Source: an uncultured Phycicoccus sp. (GTDB lineage Bacteria > Actinomycetota > Actinomycetes > Actinomycetales > Dermatophilaceae). Taken from it: DNA of 64,000 nucleotides. Shown in pieces: positions 53,073 through 60,894 of this stretch. Every line of letters starts with the position of its first letter. Position 1 is the stretch's first letter. The position numbers and the translations under genes are program-made. Under the pieces are notes generated by a model, which ran no database searches, was not told the DNA's origin, and was given only the letters and a program-made list of their open reading frames with translations. Location of the stretch: the NCBI RefSeq assembly GCF_947495705.1, contig NZ_CANLZR010000002.1:62001-126000 (forward strand). Direction: 5' to 3'.

Positions 53073-54719
53073 TCACTCCGCACGGAGGACGCGCACCCCC
53101 GGGGCGCATCCGAACCTGCGCCGCACCTCCTCAGGGGGCTGATCCGTCAACACCACCGGATCCGAGGCGGCTTGCAGAAGCGCGCATTCCTCCTCGACGG
53201 TGAGCGGCTGCTGCGGTGTGCTGAGAGGACCGGGCTCCGGCCTGAGGGCATCGAGCAGCAGGCGACTCACCGTGTCCGTGACGACCGGCCCTTCCGACCA
53301 CACCACCTGGGCATCGGGGGCGCCCGGGGTGGAGAGCAGCCGGAGGACCAGGGCGCCGTCCACTGTGGACCACACCCCCACATACGCCGCGGCCGGTAGC
53401 GCGAACGAGTACGCCAACCCGAGGGCCACCGGTCCGGCGGCGAGGTTGCGGACGGCCCGCGGCATCGCGACCCGCCGCAGACGGCTCATGCCGAGTGCGA
53501 CGACGACCGATATCGGCGCGAGGAACAGGGCCGACGAGTGCCAGAGCAGCTTGCTCGCGTAGTACGTGTCCGGGGTGATGCCGACGTAGGCCGCGAGGAT
53601 GAGGCCGGTGACGGCCGGCACTGCCATGAGCCCCACCGCCCACCCGGCGACGCCCCCGGCCCAGCGAAGCAGGGCGACGCTGGCGACCACTCCCACGAGC
53701 AGAACGACCCACGGGACCGGCGCGACCACATCCGCATCGGTGGCGTGCTGCACCCCGACGGCGGTGACGACGGCGATGAGGGACGATGCCGACACCGCCA
53801 GGCTCAGGATGCCGAGCGATCCCACCACCCATAGCCCGACGGTGCCGCGTCGCCGGACCAAGCCGACCGCTGACCCGAGCGCAGCCAAGCCCACTATCGG
53901 GAGCACGAGCTGCCAGGTGTGCGAGATGACGACGACACCGGCCGCCGACACCACGAGCGCGCGGATGCTCGTCGGGTCCACCAGCTGGGTCCGGAGGACG
54001 GCGGCGACGACGCCCGCGGCCAGCAGCGAGGTCTGGAGGCCGAGGCCTTGGTAGTTCCCGAGGAACAGGGGCCACAGCGTGAGCGTCCCGGCGACGAAGC
54101 CAGCGACGACCGGCACGCGCTCACTGCACCCCAGGCGGTCGGCGAGCGTGGCCGCGAGAGCTGCCGTCGTCAGCGTCAGGCCGGCCGACAGCAACCAGAC
54201 CAGAACCGCTGAGACGTCGACGACGGCGACGATGTCGGTCTCCGGACGCAGACCACATGCCGACCAGACAGCAGCCAGAAGCGTGTGCCACGCACGCGGG
54301 TACGACGTGACCCCGTACGTCAGCCAGCCCGCGTCCTGGATCTCCGCTGCCATGATGAGATGCCTCACATGGTCGCCACCGAGGAACCACTCGGTCCGTC
54401 GTCCGACGGGGAGCACCCGGACCGCGACCGGATAGAGGAGCATGATGACGGCCGGGGCCGCCACCAGGAGTTGCTGTGGACGGGTCCCGTCACCCGCGCG
54501 AAGCCGCCCGCCCCGAAGCCACCGCCACGTGGCGAGCGCCGTACCCGTGATTCCCGTGAGGGTGACCAGCCCGGCTGTCCCGACCTGGAGGGGGCGCAAC
54601 CCGGCGAGACCCAGTCCGATGGCCGCGGCGACCAGAACTGCGAGGGACACGACGACTGCCGACCCGATGTCGCCCACCGGGCCGAACCGATCGGACGCTC
54701 TGCGCTCGTCGATGGTCAC
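53073..54719 (-). CDS. Polytopic membrane protein of the glycan operon
   Basis: A 548-residue protein with about thirteen membrane helices and an ~85-residue C-terminal soluble tail. An outer loop near residues 105-150 reads RRTEWFLGGDHVRHLIMAAEIQDAGWLTYGVTSYPRAWHTLLAA (in parts), with the GDH...H pattern and SYPRGWH-like motif seen in DUF6541-type predicted glycosyltransferases. The GTG start is 10 bases after the Gfo/Idh/MocA stop, so it belongs to the nucleotide-sugar operon. Likely a GT-C-like enzyme or polymerase; the exact role is unknown. Confidence 0.65.
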   Translation of the reverse strand: MTIDERRASDRFGPVGDIGSAVVVSLAVLVAAAIGLGLAGLRPLQVGTAGLVTLTGITGTALATWRWLRGGRLRAGDGTRPQQLLVAAPAVIMLLYPVAVRVLPVGRRTEWFLGGDHVRHLIMAAEIQDAGWLTYGVTSYPRAWHTLLAAVWSACGLRPETDIVAVVDVSAVLVWLLSAGLTLTTAALAATLADRLGCSERVPVVAGFVAGTLTLWPLFLGNYQGLGLQTSLLAAGVVAAVLRTQLVDPTSIRALVVSAAGVVVISHTWQLVLPIVGLAALGSAVGLVRRRGTVGLWVVGSLGILSLAVSASSLIAVVTAVGVQHATDADVVAPVPWVVLLVGVVASVALLRWAGGVAGWAVGLMAVPAVTGLILAAYVGITPDTYYASKLLWHSSALFLAPISVVVALGMSRLRRVAMPRAVRNLAAGPVALGLAYSFALPAAAYVGVWSTVDGALVLRLLSTPGAPDAQVVWSEGPVVTDTVSRLLLDALRPEPGPLSTPQQPLTVEEECALLQAASDPVVLTDQPPEEVRRRFGCAPGVRVLRAE

Positions 54720-54729
54720 GCTCCAGGTC

Positions 54730-55722
54730 TCACAGCACGGCGACCGTCGACGAGGTCCGTGCCGACTGGAGGCACGCTTCGGCGACCTCGATGGTCCTCG
54801 TCGCGCTCTCGAGAGTGACGATGTCGGCGTCCTCGCCCCTCACGGCGTCCCGGAACGCCTCGTGCTCGGTGCGCAGGGGTTCGGGTTTGGGGAAGGCGTA
54901 CCGGATCACGTCGCCCTCGGAGACGCCCCGGAATTGGGCGATGGCGTCCCAGGACTGCTCGGTCTCGCCGTTGGCGAAGTAGGTGAGGTCGGCGGCCAGC
55001 GTGTCGACGACGAAAGATCCCTGCGTCCCGGTGAGCACGACGAGGCGCTCCTTGAACGGCGAGAGCCAGTTGACGAGATGACTCGTGATCACCCCGTTGC
55101 GCAGCTGACCCACGACCGCGACGAGGTCTTCGTGGTCGCGACCTGAGCGATGGGTCATCCGCGCCGACACGGACACGATCTGCTGCTGGCTGACCCACTC
55201 GGTGAGGTCGATGTCGTGGGTCCCGAGATCCATGACCACGCCGACATCCCCCACGCGGCGCGGGAACGGGCCTTGGCGTCGGGTCGCGACCTGGTACAGG
55301 TCACCGAGTGCGCCGTGGGTCAGGCGACGGCGGGCCTCGCGCAGGGCGGGGTTGTACCGCTCGACGTGACCGACCGCTGCGAGCGTCCCGGCGTTCCGGT
55401 ACATCTCGACAAGACGACCCGCGGCCTCCGGATCCATCGCGAGCGGCTTCTCGATGAGGGTGGGCACACGGGCCTCGGCCAGCACCGAGGCCACCGGCTC
55501 GTGCAGGGCGGTCGGGACGGCGACGACGCAGTAGTCGACCCCGGCCCGGACGACCGACTCCACATCCGCGCCGACTGTCCGGCCGGTGGCCGCCCCGTGG
55601 ACATCACCGCGAGGGTCGGCGCACGCCACGAGGTCGACGCCCGGCAGGGAGTCGAGGACCCGGGCATGGTGGCGACCCATCATCCCCAGACCCACGAGCC
55701 CGACGCGCAGGGTGGCGGTCAT
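54730..55722 (-). CDS. Gfo/Idh/MocA-family dehydrogenase (WbpB/WlbA-like)
   Basis: A 330-residue NAD(P)-dependent sugar oxidoreductase. The Rossmann motif is RVGLVGLGMMGRHHARVLDS; the family EKP motif is TLIEKPLAMDPEAAGRL; the C-terminal part has VGHVERYNPALREARRRL and GVVMDLGTHDIDLTEWV, close to UDP-GlcNAc-uronate 3-dehydrogenase (WbpB/WlbA). That enzyme oxidises C3 of the sugar so the next aminotransferase can add an amine. ATGA overlap with the aminotransferase gene and the acetyltransferase beyond it support this role. Confidence 0.82.
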   Translation of the reverse strand: MTATLRVGLVGLGMMGRHHARVLDSLPGVDLVACADPRGDVHGAATGRTVGADVESVVRAGVDYCVVAVPTALHEPVASVLAEARVPTLIEKPLAMDPEAAGRLVEMYRNAGTLAAVGHVERYNPALREARRRLTHGALGDLYQVATRRQGPFPRRVGDVGVVMDLGTHDIDLTEWVSQQQIVSVSARMTHRSGRDHEDLVAVVGQLRNGVITSHLVNWLSPFKERLVVLTGTQGSFVVDTLAADLTYFANGETEQSWDAIAQFRGVSEGDVIRYAFPKPEPLRTEHEAFRDAVRGEDADIVTLESATRTIEVAEACLQSARTSSTVAVL

Positions 55723-56810
55723 GCGTCGGCCTCCAGCGCGAGCTGGTTCACGGCGCTGACCACGCAGTGGAGGTCGGCCTCCGACAGCGCGGGATGCACC
55801 GGGAGGGAAAGGCAGTGTGCAGCGGCGCGGTCCGTGGCCGGCAGGTCGGCATCGACGGCGAAGGCGGGGAGCCGGTGAACCGGCACGGGGTAGAAGACCC
55901 CGGTCTCGACGCCATAGCGGTCCTGGAGGTCTGCGGCGAAGCGGTCCCGGTCGGACGGGACGGCGACCGTGTACTGGTGGTAGACGTGTCCCACGCCGTC
56001 CGCGCGGCGCGGTGTGGTGACCCCACGGAGGTGCTCGTCGTAGTACGACGCGTTGGTACGCCGTCGCTCGGTCCACGCGTCGACCTTCGTCAGCTGCACT
56101 CGCCCGATCGCGGCGTTGAGGTCCGTCATCCGGTTGTTGAGCCCGGCGATCTCGTTGCGGTAGCGGACCTCCATCCCCTGGTTGCGAAGGAGCCTGACCT
56201 TCCGTGCGACGCCGGGGTCGGCAACGGTCACCATCCCGCCCTCCCCCGTCGTCATGTTCTTGGTCGGGTAGAACGAGAACACGGCAGCGTCCCCGAACGT
56301 CCCTACGGGCGCCTGGCCGATACTCGCGCCGTGCGCCTGAGCCGCATCCTCGATCACGAGCAGGCGTTGCTCCCGGGCAAGGGCGAGCAGCGCGCCCATC
56401 GGGGCCGGGTGACCATAGAGATGGACGGGGATCATCGCCCGGGTGCTGCCGGTGGTCGCGGCACGGGCCGCGTCAGGGGACATGCAATAGGTGTCGAGGT
56501 CGATGTCGACGAACACGGGACGCGCGCCGACCATCGCGACGGCGTTCGCGGTCGCCGCGAACGTGAAGGACGGGACGAGCACGTCGTCCCCCGCGCCGAT
56601 CCCGAGGGCCAACAGTGCGAGGTGGAGGCCGGAGGTGCCGGAGTTCACCGCGACGCATTCCCGGTCGATCTCGAAGTGGGCGGAGAACTCGGTCTCGAAG
56701 GCTGCGACCTCGGCGCCCTGTGCCAGCCGGCCGCTGCGCAGGACGCGCAGCACGGCCTCCTCCTCCTCAGGCCCGAACAGCGGCTTCGCGTGCGGGATCA
56801 CGGCGTTCAC
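55719..56810 (-). CDS. DegT/DnrJ/EryC1 sugar aminotransferase (WbpE-like)
   Basis: A 363-residue PLP sugar aminotransferase. It begins with GTG (reads NAVIPHAKPLFGPEEEEAVLRVL), has VNSGTSGLHLALLALGIGAGDDV, EDAAQAHGA with the cofactor aspartate, and the Schiff-base lysine K184 in FSFYPTKNMTTGEGGM. The family adds an amino group from glutamate to a ketosugar. The start overlaps the acetyltransferase stop (GTGA), the end overlaps the dehydrogenase (ATGA). In the WbpB-WbpE-WbpD series it would make a 3-amino sugar nucleotide. Confidence 0.9.
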   Translation of the reverse strand: MNAVIPHAKPLFGPEEEEAVLRVLRSGRLAQGAEVAAFETEFSAHFEIDRECVAVNSGTSGLHLALLALGIGAGDDVLVPSFTFAATANAVAMVGARPVFVDIDLDTYCMSPDAARAATTGSTRAMIPVHLYGHPAPMGALLALAREQRLLVIEDAAQAHGASIGQAPVGTFGDAAVFSFYPTKNMTTGEGGMVTVADPGVARKVRLLRNQGMEVRYRNEIAGLNNRMTDLNAAIGRVQLTKVDAWTERRRTNASYYDEHLRGVTTPRRADGVGHVYHQYTVAVPSDRDRFAADLQDRYGVETGVFYPVPVHRLPAFAVDADLPATDRAAAHCLSLPVHPALSEADLHCVVSAVNQLALEADA

Positions 56811-57406
56811 AAGGCCACCTGTCGCAAGAGTCCGTCTGCTTCCTCGTACCGTTCTCCTCCGACGGGGCAGCGCCACCCGCCGGCCTCACCGTCCGGGACG
56901 AGGCGCACCCCCGCCGGGCCGACCCATCCGACCCGTCGGCCCGGGTTGCCGGCGACCAGTCCGAAGTCAGGAACGTCGTCGACCACGACCGCGCCGGCGG
57001 CCACGAGCGACCACCGGCCGAGGACCACCGGGGCCACGCAGACAGCTGCCGCTCCCACCGACGCGCCCTCGGCGCACATGACACCGACGGCGTCCCAGTC
57101 GGTCGCTGACTTGGGCTTTCCGTCCGGAGTGACGGCTCGAGGGTGCCGATCGTTGGTCAGGATCGCGCCGGGGCCGATGAAGACGCCGTCGGCAAGAACC
57201 GCCGGCTCGTAGACCAGGGCGTTGTTCTGGACCTTGCAGCGGTCGCCCAGGCGGACTCCGGCCCCAATGTAGGCGCCCCGACCCACGATGCAGTCCGCGC
57301 CGAGGGCAGCGCCCTCCCGGACCTGGGCGTGGTGCCAGATCCGAGTCCGGTCGCCGAGCACCACGTCGTCGGCGACGTCGGCAGTGTCGTGTACCAGCGC
57401 TGTCAT
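56807..57406 (-). CDS. Left-handed beta-helix acyltransferase (WbpD-like)
   Basis: A 199-residue hexapeptide-repeat protein: HDTADVADDVVLGDRTRIWHHAQVREGAALGADCIVGRGAYIGAGVRLGDRCKVQNNALVYEPAVLADGVFIGPGAILTNDRHPRA (in parts). It matches WbpD-type UDP-amino-sugar N-acetyltransferases; NALVYEPAVLADGVFIGPGAILTND is especially typical. A C-terminal extension (WRCPVGGERYEEADGLL) is a diverged version of the CxCGxxY tail of that family. It heads the operon with the aminotransferase and dehydrogenase. The acyl donor is presumably acetyl-CoA. Confidence 0.88.
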   Translation of the reverse strand: MTALVHDTADVADDVVLGDRTRIWHHAQVREGAALGADCIVGRGAYIGAGVRLGDRCKVQNNALVYEPAVLADGVFIGPGAILTNDRHPRAVTPDGKPKSATDWDAVGVMCAEGASVGAAAVCVAPVVLGRWSLVAAGAVVVDDVPDFGLVAGNPGRRVGWVGPAGVRLVPDGEAGGWRCPVGGERYEEADGLLRQVAL

Positions 57407-57627
57407 GGGGGTCCCTCGAGACGGGGCAAGACGTATCCGGTCGTGGACTGTACGCGAGCAGCGTCCCTCCCGCCCGGAGCACAGGCTGCGGGCCCGCGAT
57501 GAGTCCGTGAGGGCCAGGTTTTCGGACCGAACGGCCGACCCAGGAGCCCGGGTCGCAGGCCCACGCGCGGCATATGGTCGTGAGGGCCCGCGACCGCTCG
57601 GGCCGATGTCTTCCGGAGGTGCGCGAC

Positions 57628-58566
57628 GTGTACGAGGGGCTGCGAGTGGCCGTCGTCGTGCCGGCGTACAAGGAAGAAGCGCTGATCGCGGCGACGATTC
57701 GCTCGATGCCGCCGCTCGTCGACCATGTCGTGGTCGTCGACGACTGCAGTCCGGATGCGACCGCGGAACGCGCCCGGGCGGCCGCCGATGACCGCACCGA
57801 GGTGCTGAGCCTCCCGCAGAACCTCGGAGTCGGTGGCGCGGTCCTGGCGGGCCATCGACGCGCCCTGGAACTCGGCGCTGACGTCAGCGTCGTCATGGCC
57901 GGGGACGGCCAGATGGACCCCGAGCACCTGCCGCACCTGCTGGACCCCATCGCATCCGGTCAGGTCCAGTTCACGAAGGCCAACCGGTTCTACGGCCGAG
58001 GCTCCTTCGCAGGGATGCCACGCACCCGGGTCCTCGGCAACATCGCCCTGTCGTTCCTGACCAAGGCCGCCTCGGGGTACTGGAACCTCTTCGACCCCCA
58101 GAACGGGTATACGGCGATCCACCGGGACGCCCTGGAACGAGTCCCGTTCGACCTCATCGCGCCCCGGTACGACTTCGAGAACGACCTCCTCATCCAGCTC
58201 AACATCCTGCGCGTCCCGGCGCGCGACGTCCCGGTGCCCGCGAAGTACGGCGACGAGGTCTCGGGGATGAACCTGGCGACGGTCGGCCCACGCATCGCAG
58301 GCCGCCTCTTCCGGGGCTTCTGGACCCGGATCTGGTGGAAGTACGTCCTGCAGTCCTTCTCCCCGGTGGCGCTGCTCCTGTTCGCCGGGCTCGCGTTGAG
58401 TGGTTTCGGCCTGCTCGTGGGCTTATGGGTGCTGTGGCACACCCTGGGCCCCCCGATCGCTTCGGCCGGCTCGGTGATCCTGTGCGTGGGCCCCTTGCTC
58501 TCCGGCATCCACATGTTGCTCTTCGCCATGCTGCTCGACATCCAGGACTCGACCAACCGCGGATGA
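57628..58566 (+). CDS. GT2 family glycosyltransferase with C-terminal membrane anchor
   Basis: A 312-residue enzyme. The GTG at 57628 is chosen because GGAGG lies eight bases upstream; an open extension to 57574 is less likely. The GT-A core has VAVVVPAYKEEALIAATI, VVVVDDCSPDATAERA, DVSVVMAGDGQMDPEHLP (D-x-D-like metal site) and FTKANRFYGRGSF, the latter as in polyprenyl-phosphate sugar synthases and undecaprenyl-type GT2 enzymes. Two C-terminal helices (ALLLFAGLALSGFGLLVGLWVL; GSVILCVGPLLSGIHMLLF) anchor it. Divergent from the WbpBED-like operon; likely loads sugar onto lipid carrier. Confidence 0.88.
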   Translation: MYEGLRVAVVVPAYKEEALIAATIRSMPPLVDHVVVVDDCSPDATAERARAAADDRTEVLSLPQNLGVGGAVLAGHRRALELGADVSVVMAGDGQMDPEHLPHLLDPIASGQVQFTKANRFYGRGSFAGMPRTRVLGNIALSFLTKAASGYWNLFDPQNGYTAIHRDALERVPFDLIAPRYDFENDLLIQLNILRVPARDVPVPAKYGDEVSGMNLATVGPRIAGRLFRGFWTRIWWKYVLQSFSPVALLLFAGLALSGFGLLVGLWVLWHTLGPPIASAGSVILCVGPLLSGIHMLLFAMLLDIQDSTNRG

Positions 58567-58636
58567 CGAAGACGTGGACCAGGTCCGCGTCGGACCCGCA
58601 CGAGCACTCACGGTCTGAGCCGGCCGGAACGCGACA

Positions 58637-58671
58637 GAGGCGCCGCCGGACACGGGGTCCGGCGGCGCCTC
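58637..58671. terminator. Perfect 15-bp hairpin between GT2 gene and sahH
   Basis: GAGGCGCCGCCGGAC (58637-58651), loop ACGGG, and the exact reverse complement (58657-58671) lie in the 135-bp gap between convergent genes. It is the strongest stem-loop I found in the window and very likely ends both transcripts. Confidence 0.8.
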
Positions 58672-58701
58672 GGGCGCTGCTCGCGGGCGAGCGGGCCGCT
58701 G

Positions 58702-60153
58702 TCAGTAGCGGTAGTGCTCCGGCTTGTACGGGCCGGCCACGTCGACGCCGAGGTACTCGGCCTGCTCCTTGGTCAGCTCGGTGAGCTCGACCCCGAGAGC
58801 GTCGAGGTGCAGCTCGGCGACCTTCTCGTCGAGGTGCTTCGGGAGGGTCTCGACGGTCGGCTTGCCGTCGGCGTCGTAGTACTCGGCCGTCTTCGTGAAC
58901 AGCTCGATCTGGGCGATCGTCTGGTTCGAGAACGAGTTGCTCATGACGAAGCTCGGGTGCCCGGTGGCGTTGCCGAGGTTCATGAGCCGCCCCTCGGACA
59001 GGACGATGATCGAGTCGCCGTCGTCGAACGTCCACTCGTGGACCTGCGGCTTGATCTCCTGCTTCTGGATGCCGGGGACCTTCGCGAGGCCGGCCATGTC
59101 GATCTCGTTGTCGAAGTGGCCGATGTTGGCGAGGATCGCCTTGTTCTTCATCTGCTGCATGTGCTCGGCGGTGACGACGTTGAAGCAGCCCGTCGAGGTG
59201 ACGATGATGTCGGCCTGGTCGACGACCGACTCGAGCTTGGCCACCTGGTAGCCGTCCATCGCGGCCTGGAGCGCGCAGATGGGGTCGATCTCGGTGACGA
59301 TGACGCGGGCGCCCTGGCCGCGCAGCGACTCGGCGCAGCCCTTGCCCACGTCGCCGTAGCCCGCGACGACCGCGACCTTGCCGCCGATGAGGACGTCGGT
59401 GGCGCGGTTGAGGCCGTCGATGAGGCTGTGCCGGCAGCCGTACTTGTTGTCGAACTTGGACTTGGTGACCGAGTCGTTGACGTTGATCGCCGGGAACAGC
59501 AGCTCGCCGGCCTCGGCCAGCTGGTAGAGGCGGTGCACGCCGGTCGTGGTCTCCTCGGTGACGCCCTTGATCTCGGCGGCGACCGTGGTCCACTTCTGCG
59601 GGTCCTGCTGCATCGTGCGGCGCACGAGGGCCTTGAAGACGCCGAACTCCTCGGAGTCCTCCTCGGTCGTGGGCGGCACCTGGCCGGCGGTCTCCCACTC
59701 CTTGCCCTTGTGGACGAGCATCGTGGCGTCGCCGCCGTCGTCGAGGATCATGTTGGCGCCCTGATCCCCGGGCCAGGTGAGGATCTGCTCGGTGCAGTCC
59801 CAGTACTCCTCGAGCGTCTCGCCCTTCCACGCGAACACCGGCACACCCTGCGGCTCCTCGGGCGTGCCGTGCGGGCCGACGACGACCGCGGCCGCGGCCT
59901 CGTCCTGGGTCGAGTAGATGTTGCAGGAGGCCCAGCGGACCTCGGCACCGAGCGCGGTGAGCGTCTCGATGAGGACGGCGGTCTGCACGGTCATGTGCAG
60001 GGAGCCGGCGATGCGGGCACCCGCCAGCGGTTGGCTGTCGCCGAACTCGGCGCGCAGGGACATCAGGCCGGGCATCTCGTGCTCGGCGAGGCGGATCTGG
60101 TGGCGACCGGACTCGGCGAGGCCGAGGTCGCGGACCTTGTGGTCAACGGACAT
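58702..60153 (-). CDS. sahH: Adenosylhomocysteinase (S-adenosylhomocysteine hydrolase)
   Basis: A 483-residue NAD-dependent enzyme that splits S-adenosylhomocysteine to adenosine and homocysteine, closing the methyl cycle. Motifs: [35 protein letters not shown] (in parts), the NAD loop [42 protein letters not shown] with catalytic Lys/Asp/Asn/Cys, the bacterial 40-residue insert ([12 protein letters not shown]...), and the terminal KPEHYRY. The ATG at 60153 has AAGGAG upstream. In mycobacteria sahH is near mtrA; here the pilus and glycan block separates them. Confidence 0.98.
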   Translation of the reverse strand: MSVDHKVRDLGLAESGRHQIRLAEHEMPGLMSLRAEFGDSQPLAGARIAGSLHMTVQTAVLIETLTALGAEVRWASCNIYSTQDEAAAAVVVGPHGTPEEPQGVPVFAWKGETLEEYWDCTEQILTWPGDQGANMILDDGGDATMLVHKGKEWETAGQVPPTTEEDSEEFGVFKALVRRTMQQDPQKWTTVAAEIKGVTEETTTGVHRLYQLAEAGELLFPAINVNDSVTKSKFDNKYGCRHSLIDGLNRATDVLIGGKVAVVAGYGDVGKGCAESLRGQGARVIVTEIDPICALQAAMDGYQVAKLESVVDQADIIVTSTGCFNVVTAEHMQQMKNKAILANIGHFDNEIDMAGLAKVPGIQKQEIKPQVHEWTFDDGDSIIVLSEGRLMNLGNATGHPSFVMSNSFSNQTIAQIELFTKTAEYYDADGKPTVETLPKHLDEKVAELHLDALGVELTELTKEQAEYLGVDVAGPYKPEHYRY

Positions 60154-60284
60154 GCGTGAGCTCCTTGGAGATCGTTGCGTTCAAGTTGACCGGCGTCGCC
60201 CTTCTGGGCCGCGTGATGCGAGGGTCATCGCCCAAGCCGGCAGTGCGCCCCTCAGAATACCGGAGGCCCCCCGGCCTGTCGCAA
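60154..60284 (-). promoter_or_regulatory. sahH promoter and ~94-base leader
   Basis: On the minus strand TTGCGA (60284-60279) and TATTCT (60259-60254) are 19 bp apart. The predicted leader (about 60247-60154) contains an outer CCGGC/GCCGG pair (60240-60236 with 60194-60190). I could not match it to a known SAH or SAM riboswitch consensus. Confidence 0.45.
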
Positions 60285-60343
60285 ACCCGCGACGACGTTC
60301 GACGGAGCTTCCCCGGCACCGGCCAGCGCCCACCGGCGTCCCC

Positions 60344-60349
60344 TAGCGT
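60344..60349 (+). promoter_or_regulatory. Leaderless -10 element (TAGCGT) for the YbaK-type gene
   Basis: TAGCGT lies seven bases before the ATG at 60357. A GGGAG run ends one base from the ATG, too close for a ribosome site, so the message is probably leaderless. Confidence 0.5.
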
Positions 60350-60356
60350 GGGGAGC

Positions 60357-60893
60357 ATGCCGACGTCTCGCGGAACCCTCGCCTGGTCCCCTGCTGCCGA
60401 GCACCCGCACCTGCTCGCACCGCCCGTCGCGGCCGCCGTCCCGCACATCGCCGGCGCCCTCGTTGCGCCCATCGACCCGACGCTCGCCGACACCGCCGCC
60501 CTGTGCGACGCCTACGACGTCTCCCTGGCTGCCAGTGCGAACTGCGTCGTCGTCGCGGCGACGCGCGCGGGCGTCACGACGTACGCGGCCGTCATGGTGC
60601 TGGCGACGCACCGCGCCGACGTGAACGGCGTCGTCCGCCGTCACCTTGGGGCCCGCAAGATCTCGTTCGCCCCGCGCGAGGAGGCGGTCGGGCGCACCGG
60701 CATGGAGTTCGGTGGGATCACCCCGATCGGCCTGCCCGAGGACTGGCCGGTGCTCGTCGACGACGCCGTCGCGGAGGCGGGCGAGGTGGTGATCGGCAGT
60801 GGCCTGCGAGCCAGCAAGGTGCTGTGCACCGGCGAGGACCTGTTGGGACTGCCCAGTGCGCTGCGGCTCACCTTGGGGAAGCCTGTGGACTGA
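60357..60893 (+). CDS. YbaK/ProX-type aminoacyl-tRNA editing domain protein
   Basis: A 178-residue stand-alone editing domain. Features are ASANCVVVAATRAGVTTYAAVMVLATHRADVN, VVRRHLGARKISFAPREEAVGRTGMEFGGITPIGLPEDWPVLVD (in parts) and the catalytic-lysine region GARKISFAP, followed by VIGSGLRASKVLCTGEDLL. Family members hydrolyse mischarged tRNAs such as Cys- or Ala-tRNAPro. The substrate is unknown. It is divergent from sahH and convergent with a large membrane-protein gene one base away. Confidence 0.88.
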   Translation: MPTSRGTLAWSPAAEHPHLLAPPVAAAVPHIAGALVAPIDPTLADTAALCDAYDVSLAASANCVVVAATRAGVTTYAAVMVLATHRADVNGVVRRHLGARKISFAPREEAVGRTGMEFGGITPIGLPEDWPVLVDDAVAEAGEVVIGSGLRASKVLCTGEDLLGLPSALRLTLGKPVD

Positions 60894-60894
60894 C

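Noticed and set aside
60154-60240. SAH or SAM riboswitch in the sahH leader
   Set aside because: The known consensus cores could not be matched by eye, so only a generic leader is annotated.
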